Source of the DNA: JAFGAV01 sp041479055
GTDB taxonomy: Bacteria > Acidobacteriota > Aminicenantia > Aminicenantales > JAFGAV01
NCBI GenBank assembly: GCA_963702835.1
Contig: OY969762.1
Coordinates: 1,798,001-1,862,000 of the forward strand
Length of the DNA stretch: 64,000 nt
Reading direction: 5' to 3'
The notes beneath the pieces are model-generated. The model was not told the origin of the DNA. It saw nothing but the letters and a program-made list of their open reading frames with translations, and did not search any database. The position numbers and the translations under genes were made by a program. How positions within the stretch are numbered: the first letter of the stretch is position 1; the number at the start of each line of letters is the position of its first letter. Shown here piece by piece: positions 51,607 to 61,719 of the stretch.

Positions 51607-54485
51607 CCGAGAGACTGCGGGTCCTCTTCGTTGAGGACAACTCGGCCGACATCGACTTGATCGGGGAGATGCTGCCCGAGACAGGGCCGGTAAGTTTCCG
51701 GTTGGAGTCCGTGTCGCGGCTTTCCGAGGCTTTCAGCCGGCTGGAAAGCGGAGACATCGATCTCGTCCTGCTTGACCTCGGCCTGCCCGACAGCCATGGG
51801 CTTCAAACCTTCCGCAAGCTGCGGGAAGCGGCGCCCGACATCCCGATGGTCGTGTTGACAGGAAATACAGATCAGGAAACGGCCATTGCCGCGATGAGGG
51901 AGGGCGCCCAGGATTATTTTATCAAGGGTGAGGTCAGTGGAAGTCGGCTAGCGCGTGCGGCGAGGTACGCCGTGGAGCGCCAGCGGGCCGAGGAGGCGTT
52001 ACGGAAATCCGAACGGCAATGGCGAAATACGTTCGATGCCATCAATGACTCTGTTTGTCTGCTTGATTCTGAAGGCCGGATTGTTAAACATAATCACGCC
52101 ACGGAGGCTTTCTTGGGAAGGCCCGGCAGCGAGATAGACGGCCGCTATTGCTACGATGTTATCCATGGCGCTTCTAAGCCCATTGTAAACTGTCCCGTCG
52201 TTCGTATCAAGAGTACTAAACATAGAGAAAGTTTGGTTCTCGAACTCAAGGGGCGCTTTCTTAAGGTCACGGTTGATCCCGTTCTAGATGACAATCGGAA
52301 GCTTGTCGGGGCTGTCCATATTATTGAAGACATCACCGACAGCAAGCAAGCCGAGGAGGCGCTGCGCAAGAGCAAGGGGCACCTGACAAGCATTCTGCAC
52401 TCAACCGCCGACGGAATTTTAGCCGTCGACAAAAAGGGCAAAGTCCTCTTTGCCAATTCGCGTTTCAGTGAATTATGGCGTATCCCCCGGGAACTGCTGG
52501 AACGAGGAGACGACAAGGCCCTGCTGGCCTATGTCTTCGATCAGCTGGCCGACCCCGTGGCTTTTATGACCAAAGTTCAAGAGCTTTATGATTCCGGAAA
52601 GGAAGAAACAAGCATTATATCGTTCAAGGATGCCCGGGTTTTCGAGCGATTTTCCAGTCCCATGGTCGAGAAGGGGGAAATAATCGGCAGAATTTGGTCA
52701 TTCCGCGACATCACCGAGCGAAAAAAAACACTTCGGGCTTTACAAGAAAGCGAAGAAAGATTCCGTATCAGCGCCACCAGCAGCAGTGATTTGATATGGG
52801 ACTGGGATGTAGGGCAGGGCAAACTGGATTGGTTCGGCAACATCGACGAAATACTTGGCTATGCCGCCGGCGAATTCCCCAGGACAATTGAAGCCTGGGA
52901 AAAAGCGATCCATCCTGAAGATCACGATAGAGTCATGGCTACGCTAGAGAAACACTTGAAAAGTCAGACTCCTTATTTTGAAGAATACCGCATGATGCGG
53001 AAAGACGGGAGTTTTTGCTACTGGACAGACTGCGGCACTGCCATGCGGGATGAAAAGGGAAATGTCTATAGAATGATCGGGTCCTGTAGCGACATCACCG
53101 AGCGCAAGCGGGCGGAGGAAGCGCTGCGACGAACGGAAGAGAACTTCCGCCGCTCTCTGGATGAGTCCCCGCTGGGCGTCCGCATCGTCACCGCCGAGGG
53201 GGAGACCCTCTATGCCAACCGGGCTATGCTGGATATTTACGGCTTCGATAGCATCGAGGAACTGGAGGCAACGCCCGTAAAGACGCGCTATACTCCGGAG
53301 AGCTATGCCCAGTTCCTGAAAAGAAAGGAACAAAGAGATCGAGGCGAGCTTGACATCTCTGAATATGATATCAGCATCATCAGGAAAAACGGCGAAGTCC
53401 GCCATCTCCGGGTCTTCCGCAAGGAAGTGCTATGGGACGGCGAAAAACATTATCAGGCCATCTACCTGGACATCACCGACCGCCAGCGGGCGGAGGAGGC
53501 GCTGGGGGAGAGCGAAAGGAAACTAAAGACCCTTTTCGAGATATTACCGGTGGGCATCTCTATTCTCGACACAGAACGAAAGATCGTCTATGGGAATCCT
53601 GCCCTGGCAACGATTTTGGACATTCCCGGGGAAGGTCTATTCAGGGGAAATTACGCCAGGCGAACATACCTCAGGCCGGATGGGACGCCCATGCCGGCCG
53701 AAGAGTTTGCCAGCACACGGGCGATCAGAGAGCAAAGAGCGGTTCACGACGTTGAGACCGGCGTCGTGAAGGAGGATGACACTGTTATCTGGACTAATGT
53801 GAGCGCAGTCCCCGTTGCATTTCCAGATTGGAAGGTGGTCATCGTCACTTCTGACATTACCGAGCGCCGGGAGGCTCAGGAAAAACTGAAGGAAACGCTG
53901 GGTAAGCTGCAATTGTCCCTCGGGGGGATCATCCAGGTCATATCCCGGATAGTGGAAATGAGAGATTCTTACACGGCCGGGCATCAGAGGCGAGTGACAG
54001 CTCTGAGCAAGGCCATCGCCCTGGAGATGGGGCTGGCCGAGGACCGAGTGGAAGGGTTGGTTATGGCCGGGGAAATTCACGACCTGGGCAAGATATTTGT
54101 GCCCACTGAAATCTTGAGCAAACCCACCCCCCTGACGGAATTTGAATTCCAGTTGATCCGGAATCATCCCCGGGCGGGCTATGACATCTTTAAGAAAATT
54201 GATTTTCCCTGGCCTATCGCCGAGATCATCCTCCAGCACCACGAACGAATAGACGGGTCCGGATATCCCCAGGGGCTGAGGGGAGCGGTTATTCTCCTGG
54301 AAGCCCGGATCCTGGCCGTGGCGGATATCGTAGAGGCCGTCGCTTCTGACCGGCCTTACCGGGCCGCTTTGGGGATCGAGGCAGGCCTAGAGGAAATCGA
54401 GCAGAAAAAAGGGATTCTTTATGACCCCGAGGTGGTGAAAGCTTGTTTGACTCTATTCCGGGAAAAAGGGTTTACTTTTCAATAG
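51603..54485 (+). CDS. receiver-PAS(x5)-HD-GYP protein
   Basis: 960 codons. Receiver (residues 5-125, Asp in 'LVLLDLGLPDSHGLQTF'), then five PAS/PAC units, each ending in a variant of 'DITE/DRKRAEEAL', up to about residue 770, then an HD-GYP domain with 'MAGEIHDLGKIFVPTEILSK' and 'HHERIDGSGYPQGL'. HD-GYP domains hydrolyse cyclic-di-GMP. The protein has no kinase domain, so phosphate likely arrives from the upstream kinase. ATG overlaps the stop of the receiver gene. Confidence 0.93.
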   Translation: MTERLRVLFVEDNSADIDLIGEMLPETGPVSFRLESVSRLSEAFSRLESGDIDLVLLDLGLPDSHGLQTFRKLREAAPDIPMVVLTGNTDQETAIAAMREGAQDYFIKGEVSGSRLARAARYAVERQRAEEALRKSERQWRNTFDAINDSVCLLDSEGRIVKHNHATEAFLGRPGSEIDGRYCYDVIHGASKPIVNCPVVRIKSTKHRESLVLELKGRFLKVTVDPVLDDNRKLVGAVHIIEDITDSKQAEEALRKSKGHLTSILHSTADGILAVDKKGKVLFANSRFSELWRIPRELLERGDDKALLAYVFDQLADPVAFMTKVQELYDSGKEETSIISFKDARVFERFSSPMVEKGEIIGRIWSFRDITERKKTLRALQESEERFRISATSSSDLIWDWDVGQGKLDWFGNIDEILGYAAGEFPRTIEAWEKAIHPEDHDRVMATLEKHLKSQTPYFEEYRMMRKDGSFCYWTDCGTAMRDEKGNVYRMIGSCSDITERKRAEEALRRTEENFRRSLDESPLGVRIVTAEGETLYANRAMLDIYGFDSIEELEATPVKTRYTPESYAQFLKRKEQRDRGELDISEYDISIIRKNGEVRHLRVFRKEVLWDGEKHYQAIYLDITDRQRAEEALGESERKLKTLFEILPVGISILDTERKIVYGNPALATILDIPGEGLFRGNYARRTYLRPDGTPMPAEEFASTRAIREQRAVHDVETGVVKEDDTVIWTNVSAVPVAFPDWKVVIVTSDITERREAQEKLKETLGKLQLSLGGIIQVISRIVEMRDSYTAGHQRRVTALSKAIALEMGLAEDRVEGLVMAGEIHDLGKIFVPTEILSKPTPLTEFEFQLIRNHPRAGYDIFKKIDFPWPIAEIILQHHERIDGSGYPQGLRGAVILLEARILAVADIVEAVASDRPYRAALGIEAGLEEIEQKKGILYDPEVVKACLTLFREKGFTFQ

Positions 54486-54535
54486 CCGGCCTCTCTGGCG
54501 AGGGCTGAGACTAAAGCGGCCCGTACCCGTAGGCC

Positions 54536-55420
54536 CTAGAACCTCAAGGTCAAGCCCAGGTTCAGGGCGAACCCGCTGAAATCCACGACGGCTTTCCTAA
54601 CGTTGAGAAAGGCCGGGCCGGAGGGTTGTTCATCCAGGACGTCGACGACAGAGAAGACGGCCCCCTCGGCCAGCTTATAATCGATGAGATAAAGAGTGCC
54701 TTCTTGGAGGATCGCCCCTCCCTCGCTCGAGGTACGCTCCAGGCTTCCGGAAAAATTCGAGATGCGGGCAAAGCGGGCCTGGCCTTCCAGGAAGACCGCT
54801 GCCCATCGGTTCAGCCTGAGCTCGAAGCCGACCCCGCCTTGATAGCCCAGCCCGGCGGACTTCAGCTTATAGCGATCCTTCTCCCAGTAGCCGTTCCAAT
54901 CCCTTGCATATTCCGCTTCAACCCTGACCAGGTAATATGCGGCGCCGGCCTGGAGCCGGATTTCCAGGCGGTCAGTGAGGGGAAGAAGACAATGAAGGCC
55001 GGCCCGCAGCGGCACGGCCCAGGCCCGGACTTTGATCTCATGGCTCGAGGGAACAACATCGTTTGATGGAAAATGGCTTTGAGAACTGACCGAGGCGCTG
55101 ATAGAACCGGCTCCCAATCCCAGGGACAGCCAGGGGCCGAGAGGAATCAGGAGGTCGGCCCCGGCCTCGATTCCCCAACGGGCGCCGTCGAAGTCGCCCC
55201 CCGGTGGGAGGCCATTAAGCTCCGCCGTATGGTTCCACAGGTCGAGCCAGCCGGCCAGGCCCCGATTGAGATCGCTCGGCTGAAGGGTGCTCAAGCCGCC
55301 ATAAAAACGCAAGCTCAACGATTCCCTTGAATCAGGCTGGGATTGACCCTCCACTGATAGAAACGAGGATAAAGCCAAAAGAAAGAAAGCAATTAATATA
55401 GGTTTTATTATCCTTCTCAT
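54536..55420 (-). CDS. outer-membrane beta-barrel protein
   Basis: 294 codons. Signal peptide (residues 1-26), then alternating strands such as 'WLSLGLGAGSISASVSS', 'LEIRLQAGAAYYLVRVEAEY', 'VGFELRLNRWAAVFLEGQAR' and a final 'FSGFALNLGLTLRF' ending in Phe. It is a paralogue of the next gene, with 'FRFYGGLSTLQPSDLNRG' near the start matching 'FKFYGGLNYLSGGELSKA'. No catalytic motif; structural or uptake role unknown. Confidence 0.72.
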   Translation of the reverse strand: MRRIIKPILIAFFLLALSSFLSVEGQSQPDSRESLSLRFYGGLSTLQPSDLNRGLAGWLDLWNHTAELNGLPPGGDFDGARWGIEAGADLLIPLGPWLSLGLGAGSISASVSSQSHFPSNDVVPSSHEIKVRAWAVPLRAGLHCLLPLTDRLEIRLQAGAAYYLVRVEAEYARDWNGYWEKDRYKLKSAGLGYQGGVGFELRLNRWAAVFLEGQARFARISNFSGSLERTSSEGGAILQEGTLYLIDYKLAEGAVFSVVDVLDEQPSGPAFLNVRKAVVDFSGFALNLGLTLRF

Positions 55421-55504
55421 TCAGTTTGCTTTTTAAGCTATACTCAGAACTATTTTTTTGTCAATTGCATAAGGGTGAAGAAGCAGCCACTTCAAAGAAA
55501 ACTC

Positions 55505-55553
55505 AAAAAAAAGGGCATCTCTTTGCCCCTTGCTCAGGGGAAAGAGATGCCCC
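55505..55553 (-). terminator. intrinsic terminator of the barrel gene at 55584
   Basis: Minus strand, 31 nt after the stop: a strong hairpin with arms GGGCATCTCTTT and AAAGAGATGCCC (55513-55524 and 55541-55552), reinforced by a GCCCCT/AGGGG inner stem, followed by eight T residues (55512-55505). All elements of a Rho-independent terminator are present. Confidence 0.88.
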
Positions 55554-55583
55554 CTCTCGGCGAATCAGCTCTGCTTCAAACGA

Positions 55584-56429
55584 TCAGAAGTGGATGACGA
55601 GACCGGCGAAAAAGGTGAAACCGCTGAAATCGACACTGGCCAGGCGACCTCCGGCAGGCATTGTGTCTTCGACAATGACATAGGTTCTGCTGCTGGCATC
55701 ATAAGCATAAAGCTTGCCATTAACCGTGAAATTCAATGCCGGAATCGTCGGGAATATCCAATCCACGGACCCCTCGAAATTGCTGAAGCTGGCATACCGA
55801 CCCTTCAGCTCGGCGACAATCCCGATCATGGGAGAGAGTCCAAATTCCAGCCCGAGTCCGCCGTGAAAGCCCAGGCCGCCGCCCGTGGTTTTGGTCTCGT
55901 TTGTTATCGGCGCGAGGAACCAGAAATCATGCTTTATGTCGGCCGTGGCCAGGTAGTATCCCAGGCCGAGGTCAAAGAAAAACTTCAGGCTGCCGCCCGA
56001 GGGGAGGAAGTAATAAAACGAGAGGGTAATGGGGATGGCGCTGACCTTTGGCTCCCAAGCAAAGAAAATGCCGGTTGGAAGAGCCGGGGTGGTTTTCAGG
56101 GTTGTGGAGCTAGAGGCCTGGATATACCCGACACCCAAACCCACGCCCATACTGGGTGAAAATTGGAATATAAATTCTCCCCCAAAGTTCATACCCAAAT
56201 TGGCGGCCGCGAATTTGTTGCTGACAGAGTAACCCGACCCCTCCACGAAATCAGTCCAATCCGATCCGTATCCCTCCGCGGCTTTGCTGAGTTCTCCGCC
56301 ACTCAGGTAGTTCAACCCGCCGTAGAACTTGAAGGCAAAACGGCTCGTGTCATACTGGGCACTGGCCGCGGTCGGCAGAACAAAGAACAAGAGAAGAACG
56401 ATTGCACACGCACTTAAGAGTTTTTTCAT
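55584..56429 (-). CDS. outer-membrane beta-barrel protein
   Basis: 281 codons. Signal peptide (residues 1-24, ending 'TAASA'), strand pattern 'FSPSMGVGLGVGYIQASSST', 'FFFDLGLGYYLATADIKHDF' and 'LGLEFGLSPMIGIVAELKGR', ending 'FSGFTFFAGLVIHF'. It is a paralogue of the 54536 gene and related in the last strand to the remnant at 9901. The gene has its own terminator just downstream. Function not known. Confidence 0.75.
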   Translation of the reverse strand: MKKLLSACAIVLLLFFVLPTAASAQYDTSRFAFKFYGGLNYLSGGELSKAAEGYGSDWTDFVEGSGYSVSNKFAAANLGMNFGGEFIFQFSPSMGVGLGVGYIQASSSTTLKTTPALPTGIFFAWEPKVSAIPITLSFYYFLPSGGSLKFFFDLGLGYYLATADIKHDFWFLAPITNETKTTGGGLGFHGGLGLEFGLSPMIGIVAELKGRYASFSNFEGSVDWIFPTIPALNFTVNGKLYAYDASSRTYVIVEDTMPAGGRLASVDFSGFTFFAGLVIHF

Positions 56430-56508
56430 GGGACCTCCTATTCAATGAACCCGATGATAATATAAAGTTGCTTCTTTGTCAACTTTCTTTTGTTGATCTA
56501 GAAAAGAG

Positions 56509-56581
<73 letters not shown>

Positions 56582-56706
56582 CTTCGGGGCCTTGGACAAG
56601 AGCAGATAGACATTAAAGGAATCCCCTTGGCCTGTCAAGAAATTGGGCCCGCTCCGCTTCCCAAGAACGCCCCAATCGATTACAATAGCACGTCCCCTAT
56701 CCGAAC

Positions 56707-59700
56707 ATGAGCGGCTCGACCATAAAGAAACTCGAAATCCAGGGCTTCAAGTCCTTTCCCGAACGGACCAAAGTCCTTTTTCACTCCGGCATCACGGCCA
56801 TCGTCGGCCCCAACGGCACGGGCAAGAGCAACATCGTGGATGCCTTGCTGTGGGTCCTGGGCGGCCAGCGGCCCCGCTCGCTGCGGGGGGAAAAGATCGA
56901 CAACATCATCTTCAACGGCAATATCAAAAAGGCCCCCCTGGGCATGGCCGATGTGACCATCAGCCTGAATGATCCCCAAGAAGAACTGGTGGTCAGCCAT
57001 CGCGCCTTCCGCTCGGGCGAAAGCGAATACCGGCTGAACGGCAAGCTTGTCCGGCTTAAGGACATCCAGGACGAGCTGTGGAAGAGGTCCATCGGCGAAA
57101 AGGAATATTTCGTCATCGAGCAGGGCACCATCGGACAGTTCGTCACCTCCAAGCCGGCTGAGAAACGGCTCCTCCTGGAGGAAGCGGCCGGCACGGCCTT
57201 CTATAAGGACAAAAAACGCCAGGCCGAGAACAAGCTGGAAACCTCTGAGCAGAACCTGGTCCGTTTGGAGGATATCATCGAGGAGATCGGCCGGGCCAAG
57301 AATTCGCTCCAGCGCCAGGCCCAGGCGGCCAACCGCTACCGCAAGATCCGGGAACGCGTTAGGGAGCTGACCGCGCTCCACTACCGCCGCAAGCTCTTCC
57401 AGCTCGAGCACAGCCAGGCCGAGGCCTCCGGCCAGTTCCACGATTTCACCGTCCGGGAAAAGGAAGCGCTGGCCCGGCTGGCTGCTGAAGAAAAGGAGCT
57501 GGCCCGGACCCGCCGTGAGTTTTGGGATTTGGAGAAGGCCCTCAAGCTTGACCAAGAGGCGCTCTTCGGCCTGCGGGCCCAGGTCACCCGCCTGGAGAGC
57601 GAGGCCGGCTCCGAGCAGAAGAGGCTAGGCTTTTTCGAGGAGAGACGGAGCCGCGCCCGCCGGGACATCGAAGAAAGGCAGCAGGAGCTGGAGCAGCAGA
57701 ATAAAGAAGAAACAGAGTCCGCTGGACAGGCTGAAGCCCTGGGCCGCGAACTGGCCCGGAATAAAGAGGAAGGAGAGGCGGCCGAGCTCAAGATGAAGGA
57801 TCTCCAGACGCGGCTGGAGGGCGGGACCCGCGAGCTTGAAGAAATGCGCCGCCGGCATCTGGAGGTCATGTCCGCACTGACCGGTCATAAAAACGACCAG
57901 GCCAAGCTGGAAAAAGAAAAAGAGCTCATTCTCCGCCAAGAGACGAAGCTCAGCGAAAGACTGACCTCGGCCCGGGTCCGGTTTGAGGAGCTGGAGGCCC
58001 GGGTCCGGCAGGGCCAGGTGGAAAAGGATAGCCTTAGCGAGCGGATCCAATCGGCCGAACAGGAGACCGCGGGCGCCGGCTCCCAGCGGGAGGCCTGCCG
58101 GCGGGAGGCAGAAGCCCTACAGGCTGAAGCGGAGAGGCTCAAAGCGCAAAAGAACGAAGCCTCCTTCCATCTCCAGGCGCTCAAAAAGCTCCTCGAAACC
58201 CGGCCGAGCCCGGAGTCCGGACTTCTGCCGGACGGCTCCCCCGGCCGGCTGGCCGACTTGATCGAGACGGATTCGGAGACGGCCGGCCTGCTCGACATCT
58301 TGTGGAAGGAGGAGGCCGGAGCCCCCGTTTTATCGGCCGAGGACCTGCTGAAGGACCTGGAGGCCAGAGGGCTCCGGGGAAGATTCCTGCTCCTCCCCTC
58401 TTCATCTGACCAAGAAAAACGCCATCCCTCCTCAGACGAGCCCGAAGTGCTGGGCCGACTCAAGCTGCGGCTCAAGGTCCGGCCGGACGTCTCGGGCCGG
58501 CTGACCCGCCTCCCTGACGCGGCCCTCGTCCGCGATCTGAAGACAGCCGTCTCCCTGTGGCTCCGTCACCCGGAAGGCGCCTATCTGACTCTCGGCGGCG
58601 ACCTCCTCACTCCTTCCGGGCTTCTGCGCGCCGGATCCAAAGAAGAAGGAGCCTTTACCCTCCACCGAGAGGCGCGGGGACTCCAGGAAAATTTGGAACG
58701 CCTGGAGCAAGAGCTGTCACCCGTCCTGGCCCGTTTGAAAGAAAAACAGAAGGAGCAGCTCCGGCTCGAGGATAGGCTGGCCGCCTGCCGGTCGGAGCTG
58801 GAAGAGCTCGGCCGGAGGATCCAGGAGGCCGAGCGCCGGAAAATGCTCGACCAGGCTGAGAAGGAAAAGGCCGGAGACGACCTGGCCCTTTTAGAAAAAG
58901 AAATGGCCATCCTGCTCAGCGACAGGCAGAGCCTTGAGCCGCGGGTCATGGACATCGGCCGGCGGGTGACCGCTTTGGACGAGGGGGACGGCTCTCTCAA
59001 AATCAAGATAGAAAGCGGAGAGAACGGCCTCCGGCTCTCCCGCCAGCAGAGCGGCCAGGCCGAGAAGCTTTTTTTTGAAATACAGGGAAGCCGCCGGGTC
59101 CTCCAAGAAAAGCTCCGCAGCCTTGAGCGCCAATCCCAGAGCCTCGGCCTGAGGCGGGAAGCGACCCGGACCAGGATCCTGGCCGCCGAGGAGGAGATCC
59201 GCTCCTCGAACGATGAGGAAACCCGCAGCCGGGAAAACACCCGGCGCCTGGAAGCCGAAGCAGCCGAGCGAGAATCCGAGCGCCTGGAAAAAGAAAACAG
59301 GGTCGGCCAGGAGGAAATAAAGCTGGCTGAGCTCCGCAAGCAGCAGGAACAGCTCGAAGAGCGGGCCAGCGGCCTGCGCCGGGCGGTGGAAGCGCTCCAG
59401 GAGGATCGGGTCAAGAAAGAAGTCGGCAAAGCCGAGGTCGAACGCGACCTGATCAACCTGGAGGAGACCTGCTGGCAGGAACTCAAGAAAACCCTGGCCG
59501 AGATCAAGGTTGAAATCCCGGCCGAGAGGCTGGGCGGCTCGGAGGTCGAGGAGGAGCTGGAACAGGGCAAGGAGGACCTCCTTAAATACAAGGCCGTCAA
59601 CCTCATGGCCGAGGACGAGTACCAGGCCCAGAAGGAGCGCTTCGACTTCCTGGTCAAGCAGCGCGACGACCTGCGGGCTTCAATCTCCGACACCAAGGAG

Positions 59701-60212
59701 GCCATCCACAAGATCGACGTGGAGAGCGAAACCATGTTCCTGACCGCGCTGGCCGAGGTCAATCGGAACTTCCAGCAGGTCTTCAACCTCCTCTTCAACG
59801 GGGGCACGGCCGAAGTCAAGCTGACCGAGCCGGAGTCGCCCATGGATAGCGGGGTGGACATCGCCGCCCAGCCTCCCGGCAAGAAGTTGCAGAGCCTGAC
59901 CTTGCTCAGCGGGGGGAGAAAAGCCTGACCAGCCTGGCCTTTCTGTTCGCCCTCTTCCGCTACAGGCCCACTCCCTTCTGCCTGCTGGACGAGGTGGACG
60001 CCGCCCTGGATGAGGTCAACCTGGCCCGCTTCCTGGAATTGATGAAAAAACTCAAAACCGAGACCCAATTCATCATCGTCACCCACAACTACAAAACCAT
60101 GGAAGTGGCCGATTACATCTATGGCACGACCATGTCCGAACCCAACATCACCAGTCTCTATTCGGTGAAGCTGGAAAAGAAAGAAGAGGCCCTTCAGGCC
60201 AAGGACTCCTAG
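56707..60212 (+). CDS. smc: chromosome segregation protein SMC, with 1-nt frameshift near the 3' end
   Basis: About 1,168 codons. Walker A 'GPNGTGKSNIVDALLWVLGG' at about residue 35, coiled coil (about 165-480), a hinge-like non-coiled region (about 505-640), second coiled coil, then 'KLQSLTLLSGG'. At 59908 the run of six G needs a seventh to read 'SGGEKSLTSLAFLFALFRYR' and Walker B 'FCLLDEVDAALDEVN'; as given, translation stops at 59928 and the ATPase signature is split. Homopolymer position suggests a sequencing error. SMC condenses and segregates chromosomes. Confidence 0.92.
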
Positions 60213-60215
60213 CCT

Positions 60216-61706
60216 ATGCGGGTCCAGCTCTTCATACCGCCGGGAGGCTACGCCGCCGAGCGCTGGACCAAGGGCTCATCCATGCCGCCCCTGGGCATCC
60301 TCTATCTGGCCGCGGCCCTGGAGCGGGAAGGGGTGGAGGTTCGGGTCGTCCCGGCCGAGGTCCTCAAGTTGAGCTGGCCGGACCTGGAGCGGGAAGCCCG
60401 CGACTTCGCCGCCGACATCATCGGCGTCACTTCTTTCACCGAGAACCGCTTCCAGAGCTTCGAGCTCATCCGGCGGGTAAAGAGGGCCAGGCCGGAGGCC
60501 CTGACCGTAATGGGCGGGCCCCATGCCTCGATGGCCGCCGAGGACACCCTGGCCCACCTCGGCGAGCTCGACCTGGTCGTCCGGGGCGAGGGCGAGCTGA
60601 CCATAGTCGAGCTCTGCCGGGCCCTTCCAACGGGCCGCGGCCCGGAGGTCCTGGCCCGGGTGGACGGCCTGGTCTTCCGCGGGAAGGACGGCCGGGTGAC
60701 GGCGGCCAGGCCCCGGCAGCCCATCCTCGACCTGGACCAGCTCCCCAGCCCCGCCTTTCATCTAATCCCTTTTGAGCGCTACCATTTCACTTTCGAGGTT
60801 CCCGGCCAAGGCCGACTGCCGGCGGTCAACGTCATGACCTCGCGCGGCTGTCCTTTCAACTGCAGCTTCTGCGCCACGCCCATCAACTGGGGCCGCCGGG
60901 TCCGCCTGCGCAGCCCGGAGAACGTGGTGGACGAGATCGAGAACCTCGTCCGCCGCTACGGCGTCCGCATTATTTTTTTCTATGACGACACCTTCAACGC
61001 CGACGTGCGGCGGGTGGAGGCCATCTGCGACCTCCTCCTTAGGCGCAAGCTGGATATCTTCTGGAAGTGCGACGTGCGGATAGACCTCATGACCAAGCCG
61101 CTCCTGGCCAAGATGAAGCAGGCCGGCCTGTTCCATCTGTCTTTCGGCCTGGAGGCCGGGTCGGAGCGCGTTCGAAACGAAGTGGTCAACAAGAAGATCG
61201 ACATCCGCGATTTCCACAACCTGGTCGGCTGGTGCAATGAGATGGAAGTGGTGCCCAACGTCTTCTTCATCTTCAGCCATCCCACCGAGACCTGGCCGGA
61301 GGCCCAGGAAACCATCCGCCTCATCGAGGAGTACCGCGGCCGGATCGAAGGCTCGATCGCCATCCTCCATATCTATCCCGGAACGCCCCTGGAGCGCACG
61401 GCCAAGGAGAGGGGGGTGCTGCCCGTCGATTTTTCCTGGACACAGAAGGATTTTTCCCGGATAATCACTTTACCCATGGCCCAAGGTGAGGTGCCCTTGT
61501 TCGTGGACCGGCTGAGCTGGGGGCAGATCTCCGAGCTTGTCTTCCGCTGGTCCTTCTCCTCCGGCCGCGTCGCCGTCCTGCGCAAAATCCCCCAGGCCCT
61601 GAAGCACATCCATTCCTGGGGCGATGTCCGCCGCTACCTGGTCATGGGCTGGGTTTATCTCCGGCTGAAAGTGGCCAAAATCTTCCGGCCCCGGGACCGG
61701 ACCTGA
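60216..61706 (+). CDS. B12-binding domain radical SAM protein
   Basis: 496 codons starting 3 nt after smc. N-terminal cobalamin-binding-like Rossmann domain (residues about 1-145: 'MPPLGILYLAAALEREGVEV', 'MGGPHASMAAEDTL', 'VVRGEGELTIVEL'), then the radical SAM core with CxxxCxxC in 'TSRGCPFNCSFCATPINW', 'IIFFYDDTFNADVRRVEAIC' and 'LFHLSFGLEAGSERVRNEVV'. The short C-terminal part is basic. The family contains methyltransferases and ring-forming or lipid-modifying enzymes. Substrate unknown. Confidence 0.9.
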   Translation: MRVQLFIPPGGYAAERWTKGSSMPPLGILYLAAALEREGVEVRVVPAEVLKLSWPDLEREARDFAADIIGVTSFTENRFQSFELIRRVKRARPEALTVMGGPHASMAAEDTLAHLGELDLVVRGEGELTIVELCRALPTGRGPEVLARVDGLVFRGKDGRVTAARPRQPILDLDQLPSPAFHLIPFERYHFTFEVPGQGRLPAVNVMTSRGCPFNCSFCATPINWGRRVRLRSPENVVDEIENLVRRYGVRIIFFYDDTFNADVRRVEAICDLLLRRKLDIFWKCDVRIDLMTKPLLAKMKQAGLFHLSFGLEAGSERVRNEVVNKKIDIRDFHNLVGWCNEMEVVPNVFFIFSHPTETWPEAQETIRLIEEYRGRIEGSIAILHIYPGTPLERTAKERGVLPVDFSWTQKDFSRIITLPMAQGEVPLFVDRLSWGQISELVFRWSFSSGRVAVLRKIPQALKHIHSWGDVRRYLVMGWVYLRLKVAKIFRPRDRT

Positions 61707-61719
61707 AGGAGGGGGGTTC

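Noticed and set aside
58581..60086. 501-codon minus-strand open frame
   Set aside because: Antisense of the smc coiled coil; its Ser/Arg-rich low-complexity product is typical of a reverse-frame artefact in GC-rich DNA.
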